Positions 27,401 through 42,400 are shown, counted from the stretch's first letter. The stretch is DNA of 64,000 bases from Panopea generosa (GCA_029582155.1 CM055911.1:23246014-23310013), one strand, 5' to 3'. Translations and numbers: made by a program. The notes: generated from the sequence alone by a model not told the origin.

Positions 27401-30400
27401 AGCTATTTGAATTTTATTTTGGAGCAGAGGCTCTGCTGACATCATACTGACATATGCAATTTAGAAACATGTGAATTTAGATTTTCTGTCGTTAAACAAT
27501 TGATCTATTTATTGGTTTTCATCTTGATCCAGTGGTAAAATAAAATGAATCGATAATAACATCACAATGCGAAAAATAAGGAAATTCCAACGAAAAAGCT
27601 GTGCAGAGTTTTTGCATGTACATATAACTTACTCGAGGTTTGGATTTTCTTACACATGACTTATAAGTAATTAGCATTTATCTTTTAGTATCACATATAT
27701 TACGTTGCAGGAGTGTAATAAACCCATAACATTTTTACATATTTAACATATTAACCTAGTGTAAACCTAGTGTAAACCTAGTGTAAAATCACAATATTGA
27801 TCGCTCAGTGTTTTCCATATAACTTGGCTATCATACGTAAAGTGCTTAACTACTTTCTGACTTGACTGAATAAATATATGACGTGAATTTATTACGGTTA
27901 TGTTACGCCATATGATGACTGACGAAAGTTTTCCTTACAGAGGTGATCTGTTAAATAGATGGTAAATGTACCATGATGTATGTTATAAAAAGAATCTTGC
28001 TTTTGTGTTCATTTATTATTTAATTTACAATTTTGTCAACTCATTTAATAAATTAAATAATAAATGAGCACTCATATAAGATTCTGTATAAACATGTATG
28101 GCATACAAGCTAAGTACAACTTAGTTAATATACCGTGTAAGGTGTTTTCAAGACAATCTTATTAAGGTTAAAAAAAACAACATTTCTGTTATTGAATATT
28201 ACTTGTAAGCACTCTAGGCTATATCCTTGGAGGACCCTATTATGTATTTAAAAATTAGAAAATCTTCTCTGTATCTTTTTAATGTTTTTTCAACAGAGAT
28301 GCCATGACACCTAGATCCCTGCAAGATGCTCTGGGATTATTCTTTAGGAACGAGCAGATAGAATACACGTGCGAGAAGTGTGGTCACAACAAATCTGATG
28401 TTACTCATAAAATAACACGGTTACCAAGGTAACAGCAAATCGGTTTTATAAAGTTGTCTTTATATTAATATATAAAAAGTACCTTGCAATAAGATAAATA
28501 ATTGTTTTATAACTTTAGTTAAAAATGTTTGTTTGCAGCTACCCAAACTTTTGTATTGACTTTGAAAGGTTTTGTTTTTTCATGAATTCTGTTAATTCTT
28601 TTTCAAAATGACTATAATAAATCAAATTCTGTACAAAAAAATCTACTTACCTAATCATGTTAGAAAGACTGGGTCAGAGTACAACAAATAATTTTTTTAA
28701 AGGATGATCTTTTCCATATTACATGTTTTTTTTTTTGCAAGTTACTGACAAATTTTCTCACATAATTTTTTGGACAATTGGGCTCAGTTTATGCACATAA
28801 ACATCGAGAGGTGAGTGATTTTGAGGCTTGGGCAACAATGTCACCACAATTCCTGTTCTTTGTAAGAGAAAAAAGTGAATGTGGTTTTAATAACTTGTAA
28901 GAATGTTATTTAAAATTCATATTATTAAAAACATAAACATTGTTTGTTGTAGGGTTTTCATTCTACACTTGAAGCGGTATAGTTACAGCCAGACATTTCT
29001 AAAGAACACGAAGGTTGGCCAGAATGTTTTGGTACCACAGTACATAACCTTACAGAATCATTGTGTGGAGCAAACTCAGCCAGCCTTCCCAGCAAATTTA
29101 CGAGATCAGACAGATAGGTCTGTACTTTCTTATTTAAGTGCAACTATAATTACCAAATCTGAATCTTTTAAATAGTTTAAATGTCATTTCTTTAGCACCT
29201 GGCTACAAAATTCATGGAGACATTCATGTGTTTAGCATAGCTTTCAACAATTTTCAGCTTTATCACGACTGTCTACTTGAGACAGTATTCTGAACACTGT
29301 CACACTGGTGGAGTTATCATGCCATAGACACGATATGATACACACCCTGTCACATTAAAATGACACCTGGCAGTCCAGACCTAGAACTATCCTTTAAATG
29401 CTGAACACCAAGCGAGGAAGCTTTTAGCTCCATCTTTGGTTTAATCCGGCTGGTGATCAAACATGAGTCCTTCCGCATGTGAGGCGGACCCTTCCCCCCC
29501 CCCTCCCCCCTTAACTTACTGCTGCGGTTGTCTCCCTTGAAGCATGTGCATAAAAATATATGATATTCATATATTTGTGATAAGTCAGCTGTGAAAACTC
29601 ACATAATCATGCAAAACTTGATTAATTGAATATTTAGGGTCATCTTTATGCCATCAGTTAACCTAACCACTGTCTCCTGGGATCCTGAAAGGTTAACCAG
29701 TACTCGAGCACACCCCATCTCCATAATTAACTTATAACTTTCCCACTTTATTCAGCAGTGAGAGACGAATGATAATGAGACACAATGTGGTAAATCAATC
29801 ATCACAGAGAGTTTTGCCGGACTGGGATTCAAACTCACAACCCCTGGATTGATAGTCAGACGCGTAACTGACTGAGCTAATCAAGCCAGGCCTTCATAAC
29901 TTAAAAACATTTTTCAATGAGGTGAGGTGCTGGACCTGGTTACTTCAGTTAGTAAAACGTCTGACTATCAATCCAAGGGCCATTAGTTTGAATCCCCACC
30001 TGGCCACAGTCTCTGTGATGATTGATATGCGACAACTGCGTCTCATTGACTTTCGTCTCTCACTGCTGATTTAAGTGGGAAAGTTATCATTTACTTGTGG
30101 AGATTGATGTGCTCAAGTTAACCTTCCAGGATCTCAGGAAAGAGTGGTTAGATTGACAGATGGCATAAAGATGACCCTAAATATCCAAACTGTTCAATTC
30201 AATGACTTGAAGTGCCAAGGTTTTATAACTCTACCTACAATCTTGACAATTAGTATGTGAAAGAGGGTGTTCAAAACTTAGTGTCTAACCTAGTGGAATT
30301 CTTCAAACCAATATATATATCATTCCTTGACGTGCCAAACTCACTCAACAAATTATAATGTAAGCATTCAGAAAATATTTCTAACTTATTTTTTTTAAGT

Positions 30401-33400
30401 GTTATTTTTGTCATCTTTTTTTTCAGCAATCAGAAGTCAGTCACTAATATCTTTGAGGATTCTAAGGATGAAACTCCGAGTAGAAGAAAACTTGATTATC
30501 CGTCGTAAGTATTTGAAGCCGATAAATGCCAATCAATGTCCTACAAATATATAAAAAAAAACAAGCAAAAACCTGCAAGTATGGAAGAGTTTGAATTGAG
30601 CTGGACTCGAGCCCACCACCTGGGTGTATAAGATAGTGATTATTTGTCATATAATCAGAAAATGTATAAGTTATATATATATCTTATAGATGCATTTATT
30701 GGAAAACTATATAGAAGGGGGAGGGGGGAGAATAAGTGTTGGGCCTCACATAATAATATCTCTTTCTTTAGATTTGACTTGAAAAATAAGGGCGTGCAAG
30801 CGAAATTGTTTGCTTTGTTTTTTGGTTTGAAGAAGTAGAGATGACCTTTTGAGTCCCCTACTGGTTTTATCCAAGGAGACTAGGTTTACCCTCCATGCAT
30901 CAGGAAAGATTATACAAAAAGTACCCAAGGTAGGTTTGTGAAATTTTGCATGTGGATAGAGAGCAATAAGGAGATAATGCAGGTTGTTTTATTTACTCAG
31001 TCAGATAAAATTAGGATGTGTTAAATATTACATTTCTCTTTCAGATACAGATTCAATAAGAAGGGTCTCACGCCAGATGCACACCAAACACAAAATGGCA
31101 GTCTGTTCACAGAAACAAAAGATAAGGTATATTTACACTTAAACGTAATATCTATTTTAAAATGTTTACAAAATTGTCATGCCGGTGTAAAATTGGTATA
31201 ATGTTCAACAGCACTCCTGTGGAACGCATGGTAGAGCACTGGCCCAATGATCGGAGGGCCGTGGGCTTGATCCTCCACCACGGCTATGTGGTGTGTCCTT
31301 GAGCAAGACACTTTATCTGCATATTTATGCTTAGTACTGGTTCTACCTACATGTAGGAGGACTTGAGAGTGATTTGTATTTGTTTCACAATTGAAGTACC
31401 GGTAAAGTCATTAGGTTTAAGCTAACAGCACACCTTTGGAAGATGTTCATCTGTTTGATTTGATGGCTAGAAAGTAAATCTAGGGGATACCAAAATGTTT
31501 AATTTACATTCATTATGTGTTTAGTTGCAGTTTAAAAGAGCTTTTGATCATTTACGGGCACTTAGTTTAAGGCAAGACAACTTGCCCCTCACGACTGGGC
31601 CCATTGAAGCTCTATCAAAAACAAGAATGATACTTGTCATTTTAATTTTTACAGAATAATAATTATACAGGTATTATTAAAGCACAAATATTAAAAACTA
31701 TAAAAAATTCAGACTTTCATATATATTTGCTTTTGAATGTCAAATGTCTTGCAGATATTTTCCTTCCATATGTTGTAGACTGGCCTAGTTAGCTCAGTAG
31801 ATAGCGCGTCTGACTATCAATCTAGGGGTGGTGAGTTAAAAACCCTGCCAGGCCACATTCTCCGTGAGGATTGATATACTTCATTGAGTCTCATTTTCAT
31901 ACATTTCTCACTGCTGATTCAAGTGGTTAAGTTCTCAGTTACTTGCGATGATGGGTGTGCTCAAGTACTGATTAACCTTCCAGGAAAAAGTAGTTAGGGT
32001 AACTGATCGTAACTAATTTATTTTACATCAATTGTGAAACAAGTTGTTACAAATTAACCAGATCACACTTTCGTCTTTCTGGGTAGAACCAGTATCAAGC
32101 ATATGGGCACATATACCACAGTGAATATTATTGATAGAAACATTTTCTTTTACTGGTGTCATGTTTTTGGAAGACAAGCGAAGCGATGCCTTCTTTAGTG
32201 ATCATGCTGCGCCTTCATGCAGCGCCTTAACCTTTGTTATACTGTAGCCCGTGTGGTTCCGGCTAAGAATAGAGTCACTGCCGATCTCTTCAGAGGGGTA
32301 GGAATCCTCCGAATGGGTGTCATGTTCATTTTATCATTTTTTGTCATATTCATTATTGCGGTTAAATTACTAACCCCTGTGTGATTCCAGGGAGACATAT
32401 GGGTGATGGCAAGAATAGGATCACTGTTGTTCATGCATGTCGTACGAAGCAACAATTTGAGTAAATTGATAGAATTTGCTGAAACTCTGCAGTTCTGCAG
32501 GTATTAAGGTTTTTTAATCTGTTTGTTAATTTGTTGTTTTTGTACATGAAGAGTGAACCTGGAATCTTCCTTCCTGTTGGCATCAAATAACCTACATGTA
32601 TAATGTGTTGGTACGCTGTAAAACCCTATTCATTCATTCATTCATTCATTTGTTATACTGTTGACAGCGATTTCATTTCCTCCAACAGATACACTAGTTA
32701 CAAATAGTTTCAAAATGCAATTGCTGTAGTAGAGGAAATAGAGATCCAACTTTGTATTGCATTTTTTGTTCTATCACCACTACAAATATGTGGTAGTCAA
32801 AGCTTATAATTTTCACTAAAGTGACATAAAATGCAAACAACTACTGGGCATTAGTATAGCAATGGTAAATATAGTTCCCCCTGCAGTGGCCCAAGTGATA
32901 AATAGAAATATTTAGGCTGCCATCTTATGGGAAAATGCAGAGAAAAATTGAAATTGTGGTCTCAATACCACGATTTCAGAATGACGTTTGATTCTGAATT
33001 ATATGTATTAATAAAAGAAAGGTTTGATTACTTTAAAAAGGTAGTATACTTGCTTTGTTTATTCAAAATATCAATTTGAACTCGCACAAAGGCTAAATGT
33101 TTCTTGTTTCCTCGTCATTCGTGAAAATCATTAAAAAAAAGTTGACGTTTATGCTATTATACGAATGTGTTTTTTCCCTGTTTTTTTTCATGCATATGTA
33201 CTTCAATCAGAACTTCTAGAATGCCTGCCACTTTTAAAGTATTATCTAGAACAATAAAAAAAATAAAAAAATATTAGAGTGGGGGGGGGTCTCAAAAGTA
33301 GAAGGGAGACAACCACAACTATGTTGTTTGTTCATTTCTTTCTTTCTATCAACCACTGGGTTCCCCAGATATTTAAAAATAGAAAATTTAGGAAACAGTC

Positions 33401-36400
33401 TGAAGCTTTTAGATTTACTTTTGAGTTTCAACGTCACATTAGTCTTGCATTTGCTCTCTGCACGGCACTGAAAATAAAAGTTGATCAATTACTTTTCACT
33501 GACGAGGTTGTGGGTTCGAGTCCAGCTCAGTCCAAGTAACTTCTACTCAGATTCATTTCGAAGTCTACACTGGATAACATGTAATGTTTTGAAAATGGCG
33601 TTAATCCATTCCAAATCAAAACAAAATTGTATTTAAAGTTTCGGTACAATGTTACTCCCACAGAAAGATGAGACGGACTCGGCACAACCCCAGGCTCTTA
33701 CACTGGAAGACGAGGAGGACACGGACTTTGCACGTGCAATAGAAATGAGCATTAAAGAACAGGAGGAGAGAGACCAGGTTAGTAGTTATGAATCAGATCC
33801 TTCGTGACCAAGTGGTCCAAGGTGCCGTCTAAAGATCTCTTACCTCTCACCACCAAGTTTGTAGGTATGTTTCAGTTCCGATCGCTCCAAAAACTTGATG
33901 TGGGAAAGGTTGTCAGTTTCATGCAGAGCACGGTGGTTCTACTCAGATTTGTTATGAGACCCCATTTCTTTGCGGCTGAATGCAGCTGCGCGGTCTACCG
34001 GTCTAAAGCACTGTGTCAGGGATCACCTGCCTCTCATCACCGAGAACATGGATTTGAAGCCATCTTTGAGAAAGATTGCCTAATACTTGTGAAAGCACGG
34101 TGGCCTACCCAGATGATGACATTATTGTATATGATCCTCCTAGGTTTTCCTCCAATAGTCAAACCTGTTATGTGTTAAAAATGGCATCTAACATTATTCG
34201 AATAAAAAATGATAATATTAAATGATGGAAGGAATTTTCAGTTTGGCTACCAATGAATTTGAGTTATAAAAAAATGGTATTTATGTCTGTAGAGCATTTG
34301 ATTTTGTCTGTTCCATAAATCTTACATACATTGAAGAATGATAATTTAACTAGTTCTGTTGATAATTAACATTAATTATACAGTTAAACCTGTCTTAAGC
34401 AGCCAGTCAATGGAAAGGGCAAAATTGGGCGTTTAAGACAGGTTGTTGCTTAATACAGATTAATTTGCCCTAAAAGCATAGAAATGGAATAAAGCAAATA
34501 TGGCTTCTAAGACAAATGGCTGCTCAATAGTGATGGTTTGATTGTAAATGCATGTGTTACGACATTCAGATTGTATTATTTTTCCAGCAGGTACACATCC
34601 ATTTCAGATTTGATTTTTCGATGGAGATCTCAATTTAACAAATTTTCATGGTTCATCTTAGCCAAGGCATGAGCTCAGAGATCACAACTGGCCCCAGTTT
34701 CACGAAACATTTAAACTTGAAAAATTCCTCAACCCAATGTTTTGAAATATTAAAACTTCATTTACATTGATCATATTGCCTGTTAACCTTTTCTAATGAG
34801 TTGAGCTATGTTCCAACTTGTTCAAACAATGTCTGGTCATTTAACATGTAATGTGTTCGTGTAATGATTTAGAGACATTGAAAATTTTTAGTTAAGGCCA
34901 TGATAAATTAATTGCTAGATTATCATCCCCACCCGCCCCCTAATTTTCATGCCACTCCGACCCTTTCTATTTTCATAAAAAAAATTTTTTTTTTTTAAAA
35001 AAAAACATCAAAAAATTAAAAAATAATAAAATAAAATCCTACCGCCCTCCCTGTTTTCAAGAAAAATTTGGATGATAATCTAGCAATTAATTTATAATGG
35101 CCTAAGGAAAATGTTTTAGTGAAACCAGTCTCATGGCTTCATCAAGCTTTTAAGTCTAAAACTCAGAAATTTTGTAATATACAAGAATTAACAACAAAAA
35201 AATTTAGTGTTGCATTTATATCAGAATATTTAAAAAAAAAAAAATTTTGTAGAGCTTAACTTAAGCTGTTAAAAAGTATTCTAAAATAGGCAAGATTTAG
35301 TCTGGCTTTTTAGTTTTATGAATTTTAGCCGAGGAATATTTATCGAGGGCTGGGTGAGGGTATGGACGGTAATATTGAATACACAACAGAAAAGAGTAAC
35401 TGTTTTATCTTCAGATGAGGCGTGACTTTGGAGATGACAGTGACGGTAGTCTGGCCCAGGTCCTGGAGTTGAGTCGGCGTGATGATAGAGAAGGTAATGT
35501 ATGTGGATACCGCCATCATGTAGTCTTCCAGTGTCGCCAGAAAGAGAGAAAAATGACATCTCCAGACACCATGGTTGATAATATGTAAAATATACATATA
35601 GCAGGAGGGGGGATTGGGTGAATACTCTTTTCTTTGCTCTCCAAGTTGATGGTAAAAAATGATGGTCGAAGTGGCTTGACCAATCACAATGTTATTGCTG
35701 TTAAATGAAGTATATAAAGATGTTTATTTGTTGTGGCCCCTTTTCGATTAAATTCTTGGTACAATTTACTAACATAGAGTCCGGGCATCCATGTCTTAAA
35801 GACACTTTCCTAGTTAACAGTGTTTGTTGTTTTATAAGATCAAAGTTCTAATAAAACTGCAATTTAAACTATAATATTTATATTTTTATATATAAAGAGA
35901 ATGGGTTGGTGAAAATATTAAGACAATAATATTTTCACTCACTCTTTCTACAGGAGTGAAAAACTCCTCTTTTTTCCCAGGAGATTTACATATATACGGT
36001 TATGATAGTCTATAAGATATACATACAAATATATATATAAATATGGAGATAATTATTTGTGAATAACCACACATACATGTATCATACAAAGTGAATGAGC
36101 ATCTGGAAAGATCCCAAAAATCATAAATTCCATTGTTGTGAATTTAATTAACTCCCTTATATATAGTTAAGCTGGATGGCAAATTGGATGAATACTTTGC
36201 TTTTATTTCTTCGCTATCAAAGTTGATGTTAATTGACCAATCACAATGTTATTGCTGTTAAATAAAGTATATAAAGATGTTTGTTTGTTGTGGGCCCCAT
36301 TTCGGCTAAATTCTTTGTATGATTTACTAGCATACACTTCACTAGTTAACAGTTTTTGTTGATCGAAGTTCTTCTGGAACAGCTATATAAACTGTACAAT

Positions 36401-39400
36401 ATATTGTTATATATATAAATGTTTAAGGTTGGGAATGGAGGATGGGTTAGTAAAAATATTATGCCAATAATGTTTTCACTCGCTCCTCTTTTCACAGGAG
36501 TGAAAAACTCGTGTGTTGTTTTTTTTTTCAGGAGTTTTGGTCTGAAACTCCTGAAAAAGTTCAGTATTTAAACTTTTAGGAATAGATAGTTTTTTAATTT
36601 AGAAAATTATTTATAGTGCAAAATAGATTTATAATCAGGTTATACGACTTGTATATTGTTGCAGTAAATATTTGGTTTGAGATAATAAAATAAAAATTAC
36701 ATCCCGATTAACAAGAACTCCTTCAGGGTGACACTATTACCGTCATTCTTAACAGAATGTAATATTTACATCTGTATATACTGTTATGTTTAGATATAAA
36801 CATTGGAAGTCGAGATAGGGAAGAGATTGGTGAAATTGTTACGTCTATATAATATATAGAATGTAATTTACAAATGTTTATAATGCTATATGTATGTTTA
36901 AATACAAATATTGGAAGCTGAGGTAGTGAAGAGATTGGTGAAATTGTTTTGCCTATATAATATATATAATGTAATTTACAAATGTTTATAATGCTATATG
37001 TATGTTTAAATACAAATATTGGAAGCTGAGGTAGTGAAGAGATTGGTGAAATTGTTACGTCTATATAATATATAGAATGTAATTTACAAATGTTTATAAT
37101 GCTATATGTATGTTTAAATACAAATATTGGAAGCTGAGGTAGTGAAGAGATTGGTGAAATTGTTTTGCCTATATAATATATATAATGTAATTTATGTATG
37201 TTTGTAATGCTACATGTATGTTTAAATATAGACATTGGACGCTGAGATAGGGAAGAGATTGGTGCAATTGTTTTGTCTATATAATATATGGAATTTAATA
37301 TTTACGAATGTCAATAATGCTATATTTATACATGTATAAACATAGGAAGTTGAGAGTAGAAAAGGAGGGGGTGAAATTGTTATGTTTATAAAAATTATAT
37401 TACACTAGCCTATTCCTCCTTTCTCAACAGATTCTTTATTTAAACACATATACGTGTACCTCAAATGAATTATTTTTGTTGTGTTTTTCTGACCAACTAG
37501 GCTCAGTCAATAGTAACTCATTATAGTACATCAGTTTATTCTGTAATTATTCTGTAAAAGAAAGCTTGGACGTTGGGTAAAGGAAGTTGAAACTATTACA
37601 GCTGTAATATTGTCTCTGACCGTCTTGCCTATGTCTAAGCCCCTGTCGTTGGAAGAATGGTGAAAGGGCATTTCTTTAGTGTTTCCCCCGTTATCTCTCC
37701 ATTTGACAAGATGTTGGGAGAAATTTATGTAGTTTCTAGCTGAAACTGAATAAAATTGAGATAACATGATATGAGTTTTAAAAAAAAATTTAATTTAGAT
37801 TTTAGGTCTTCCTTTATTTACGGAACTCTGAATGTTTGGAATGTTTCTAGTCGGGTCTAATGTCGTAAAATGTTTTTGGCACAGACTGTATTTCACTGTG
37901 TTGTATTCCTTGGCGAAGTGCTTCCAAGCCTTGGAGGTATTCTTCTGCATTATTGACCTCTGTACCGGCAACAAATGACTTTTTTTTATACACTTGCAAA
38001 ACTGTCCGTTTCAAAATGGTTACTTAATGAAAGGGAGCAAATAGTGCGGTTAACTGGTTAGTAAACTTGTAACTAGTTAATCTCTGAATCTGTAACTGCA
38101 CAGTAACCTGGTAAATCTTTCCAGCACTACCTGATACAGCAGAGTCTGACATTTTGCATTGTCCAATGAACACCTAATAAACTTTGTTGGGAAAAGCATT
38201 TTTAGTAATATCTATGTTCTTATTGCAGAGTGGTCTAAAGCGCTGTCTTACAAACACTAACCTCTCACCGCTAAGGTTGAAGGTTTGAGTCCCATCTCGC
38301 TCCAAAAACTTTGTTTGAACAAGTTTGCCACTTACTTATGGAAGGATGGTGGTTCTACTCGGATTCATTCTGAGGTCTTCCTCAACCAATAAATCTGGAT
38401 ATGCCATAAAAAAATTATATAGCATAAAATGTGTTGAAAATGGTGTTAAACCCCATTGAAAAAATAAACATTCCATGTTCTAACTATTTCTTTTTTTCTT
38501 TTTTTTTTCAGATATACGTGAAGTGAAGGAGAAAGATTTTAAAAATCTTTCCGAGGAGGAAATGTTTCAGTGGGCAATAGAACAAAGTCTCAGGGAAACA
38601 GATACATATCGCCATAGCAACTACACACATAGTGGTGATGTCACAAGTCCCAGTGATCACAACTACTCATTTGGCAGTGATGACATCAGCAAAAAAAGTT
38701 ATGACATTGGACCAGATAAAATAGAAAGAAGGATAAATAAAAAGACAAATGATGAAAAAAACTGTAAAACTTCAAATCAGGGGAGTGTTGTCTCAGAGTA
38801 TACCGTTGCCAAAAATAAAGACACAGGTACACAAGTTTCTGACTTAAAACAAAATGGAGACATTGACACTAAAACTGATGATGTAACAAGCGTTGGAAGC
38901 TCAACTCCGTCCCAGAATGGTTCACCGTCAAATGTTGAATTAATATCGGACGACACGGAGCCGGATTGTTCTTTTCCATCCTCAAACGACGATTTTCAGT
39001 GTTGTAAGATAAGAAGTACATACAGTGCGAGAAAACATTGGAGAGAAAGGCTCAACAATTTATCCAGTAAATTTTCCAGTGAAGATGAAAGTGTGTGTTC
39101 CAATGAAGAAGCATCGGCGATTATATCAGATTTAAGACAAAGTAGTGACAGTCGTCAAAATAAAGTACCAATAAAATGTTCCGATCACGGAACGATGTAC
39201 GAGCTGCATGAAACAAATAATGATGGCCAGAAACAAAGTGGACACAGTGCGAACTCCATGGATCTCAATTTAACAATGACCGCCAAGAACACAAACGACT
39301 GTCCTTCTGATAGTCAGGAATTAGACGAAAACATGAATGAAGTGAAGGGTGAGGAAAAGGAAAAAACGGATGTATTCAAAAATTGTGTTGATAGCTGTGG

Positions 39401-42400
39401 AGTTTCTGAAAATAGTACAGATGATATTGATAGTGTACGTTGTACAGAAAATCAAATAAACAATTCAGTTAGGTTGACTAGTGATTTACATGCAAAAACA
39501 GAAAATATTTCAAATGTGATCAATTCTACTGGAACACAAACGCCCATTCTCAGGAAGTGCCAGTTGACACCCAAAAGTGGTGATACTAAAAATTCATCAG
39601 TGTTGGATAAAGGTGTCGCCTCTTCCACAAATGGGAGAAATACAGATATTGGTCCCAAGGGAGATAACCTAGACTTTGATTGTGATGAAGATGGTAGGTT
39701 TTGATGTTTTATATGTCCAGAGTTTTAAATTCATCCTTAAAAAGGGATGAACAAATTGTTATTTAAATTGGAGCGGTAAACTTGAAACAAAATCCCCATT
39801 CTAAAAAATGACAGCACTGCTTGGCTCTTTCTAAGATGAAACAATTTTTTTCTATGTGTAAAACTGTAACATTGGTGGTTCTACTCCTTAAAAAAATGGT
39901 GTAAGCCCTCTCTCCCTAAACTCCCATATATATGTTGTTAAAATGCATTATATTTCTACTGAAAACGTGGTTACCCATTCAGATTTTGTTTTGCGCCCCC
40001 ATCTAAACTGAAATCCTGCATCCAATAAATATATATTTTTGGCAGTACGGGATCAGTGAGCATATATATAGGCATGATGTATTGGAAAAAATATATTTAG
40101 CCAATTTCAAATGTTTGAAAAATCCAGATAAATCCCCTTTGATGTAGCAAATTGACATTTGTGTCAAGGCTTATTGACTTTGATAATCATAGAAATAGCT
40201 GCATCGTCATTGCTCAGTCTCTTTTTATGAGGCAATCCTCAAAAATATCTCTGTCATTACCCAAAAGTGGGTGGGTAGGAATGTTAATATATGTGAAATT
40301 TATGTCTTCACCCTCTCTCAGGGAGACATTTTTTTTGTGCTTTTTGTCTGTCCGCCTGTCACAAATAACTCCTCCGATATCTGTTGTCAGTTTGAGCCAA
40401 AACTTGCTGGGAATGATTGGCATGAGTATGAGTTGATCATATCTCTTTTCTGTTCATTTTCAATGAATATTGACTGAGTAACGGCCCTTTTTATTTGTAT
40501 TTTCAGAAATAAAGATGTATGAGGGGGGAGACATTGTTTTTTACCGAAAAACGTTTCTTGTTATCCTCTGCAGAAGGCGAAGGGGGATATGGTAATGGTC
40601 TCTGTCCGTACATCTGTCCGTAACATTTTTTTTGTTCCGAGCATACATTTAACTACAAAACTATTCAACCGATTTTGTTGAATCTTCACACAGTGACAGA
40701 GGACATTGAGAGGAAGTGCAGTGTACAAGAACCATAACTGTATCTTGCTGGCTTTTTTAATTATCTCCTTTTATAAATGTACGCTTTTATCCAAAGCTAT
40801 TTCCCATTATTATATTTTATTATGCTTGTCCAGAACATAACTCAAATGTGTTCAAGGGATTTAGTTGATGATTCACACAATGATAGAGGACATCGAGAGG
40901 AAATGCAGAGTGCAGGAAGCATAACTCTTTCTTCTGTCTTTGAAGAATTATTTCCCTTTGTTTTTTTCCCTTGTTGGGAGCATACTTTGAAAAGTTTTGA
41001 AGTGAATGCTTTGAAACTGCATACAATGATAGAGAGCTTTGACAGGAAGTGGACAGTACAAAAATTTGCTTCAGTGGGGGAATTGGCCATGTCCAACATG
41101 GCTCTTGTTCTTTATGAATTTTAATAAAAGAAGAAAAGAAAAATATTCTAAAAATAACAACTGTGATCAACACCAAAAAAATAACAGATCATGGGGTAGG
41201 GATCATAGGTCCCTTTGACATGACCATGTAGGGAGAGAGCTTACAACTAAATATAATTCGACTTAAGAATAGGAGACAATACATATACATGGTTGACTTA
41301 TACTAAATTTCTACTGGCCAGACAGACAGAGAATCAAATGGCCCAAATAAAATCCAAGTAGTTCTTTATTTGTTACATTGTAGCACTATTACTGTACATT
41401 GTTTTCAAATCAGATTTTCCTAATACTTCGAATACTGTACATTAGTCGCATGACAGTTTATGAATAAAACAGATAAAGGTGTCATATTAACAGCTAACAA
41501 CAGGCACTAGGTCATCCCGTTGTCGTGACATTTTTAAATGATAATGCCAACACACTGCATGTTGAACGTGAAACACAATGGATGTCACTATGTTGTAAGT
41601 TCCAAATGCCTATGTTGGTCAGATCAAGGGATGTATGAATTTATTTTTTACATACTTCAAAACATTATGGAAAGGATTGAGGAGTCTTGAAATGGAAAAT
41701 CAAAAAGTTAAGACTTCAAGTTAACCTAACCACTAGTGGGGTAGGGGATAGGGGGGCTTGTCACTTAAGAGGTATTCAAGGCTTCCAGGCAACATCCGGT
41801 ACTGGTTCTACCCGGGAAAGAGACTCGAGAATGATCCACGAAAGCTCTGAGCTTACTGAATGCAATCAAGCTAAGTAAATCAGTATACATGTAAATGAAC
41901 TTATGATATTTATACTACAGATTCCTGGATGATCTCCCCTGATGACAAAGAAAACAAGTTGCCAGATACACACTATCCGAGACTGTCTGACCCGACAGAG
42001 TTTACGATGGATACCACGGAAACGGGTGTAGATGAGGTTGATGGATTCATTCAGGAATATATAGATCTTCCAGAGATCAACAACGAGGTGGGATGTTTGT
42101 GCATTATTTAGATTTTACAAATGGTTATTTATAGTTGACCAAAGTCGTGATGTGGAGCGTTAGTGCAGTGGATAAGGTGCCAACTACTCATGCTATAGGT
42201 TGCGGTTTCGATCTCTTGCTCAACCCTGTGACTAAAAAACAACACTTAGTACTGGTTCTACCGAGGAAACCGACTCAAAAATGATTCATTTAAACTCTGA
42301 GCTTATATCGCAATAAAACTGAAAAAAGAAATGTAAATCAAAGTCATGATGTCATGAATATGCAAAACGCTGGCTTGAAAAATGTTAATGATATCTTAAC

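Noticed and set aside
33804-34178. 124-codon plus-strand frame
   Set aside because: It lies over two joined SINE C copies and has no domain.
36723-37235. 170-codon minus-strand frame with SSLPQLPIFVFKHTYS units
   Set aside because: The 108-bp repeat keeps one frame open by chance; no domain.
38523-39704. A separate single-exon gene of 393 codons
   Set aside because: Splice sites and phases make it exon 17 of USP37; the first ATG has no promoter and the frame opens upstream with a UIM shared with the family.
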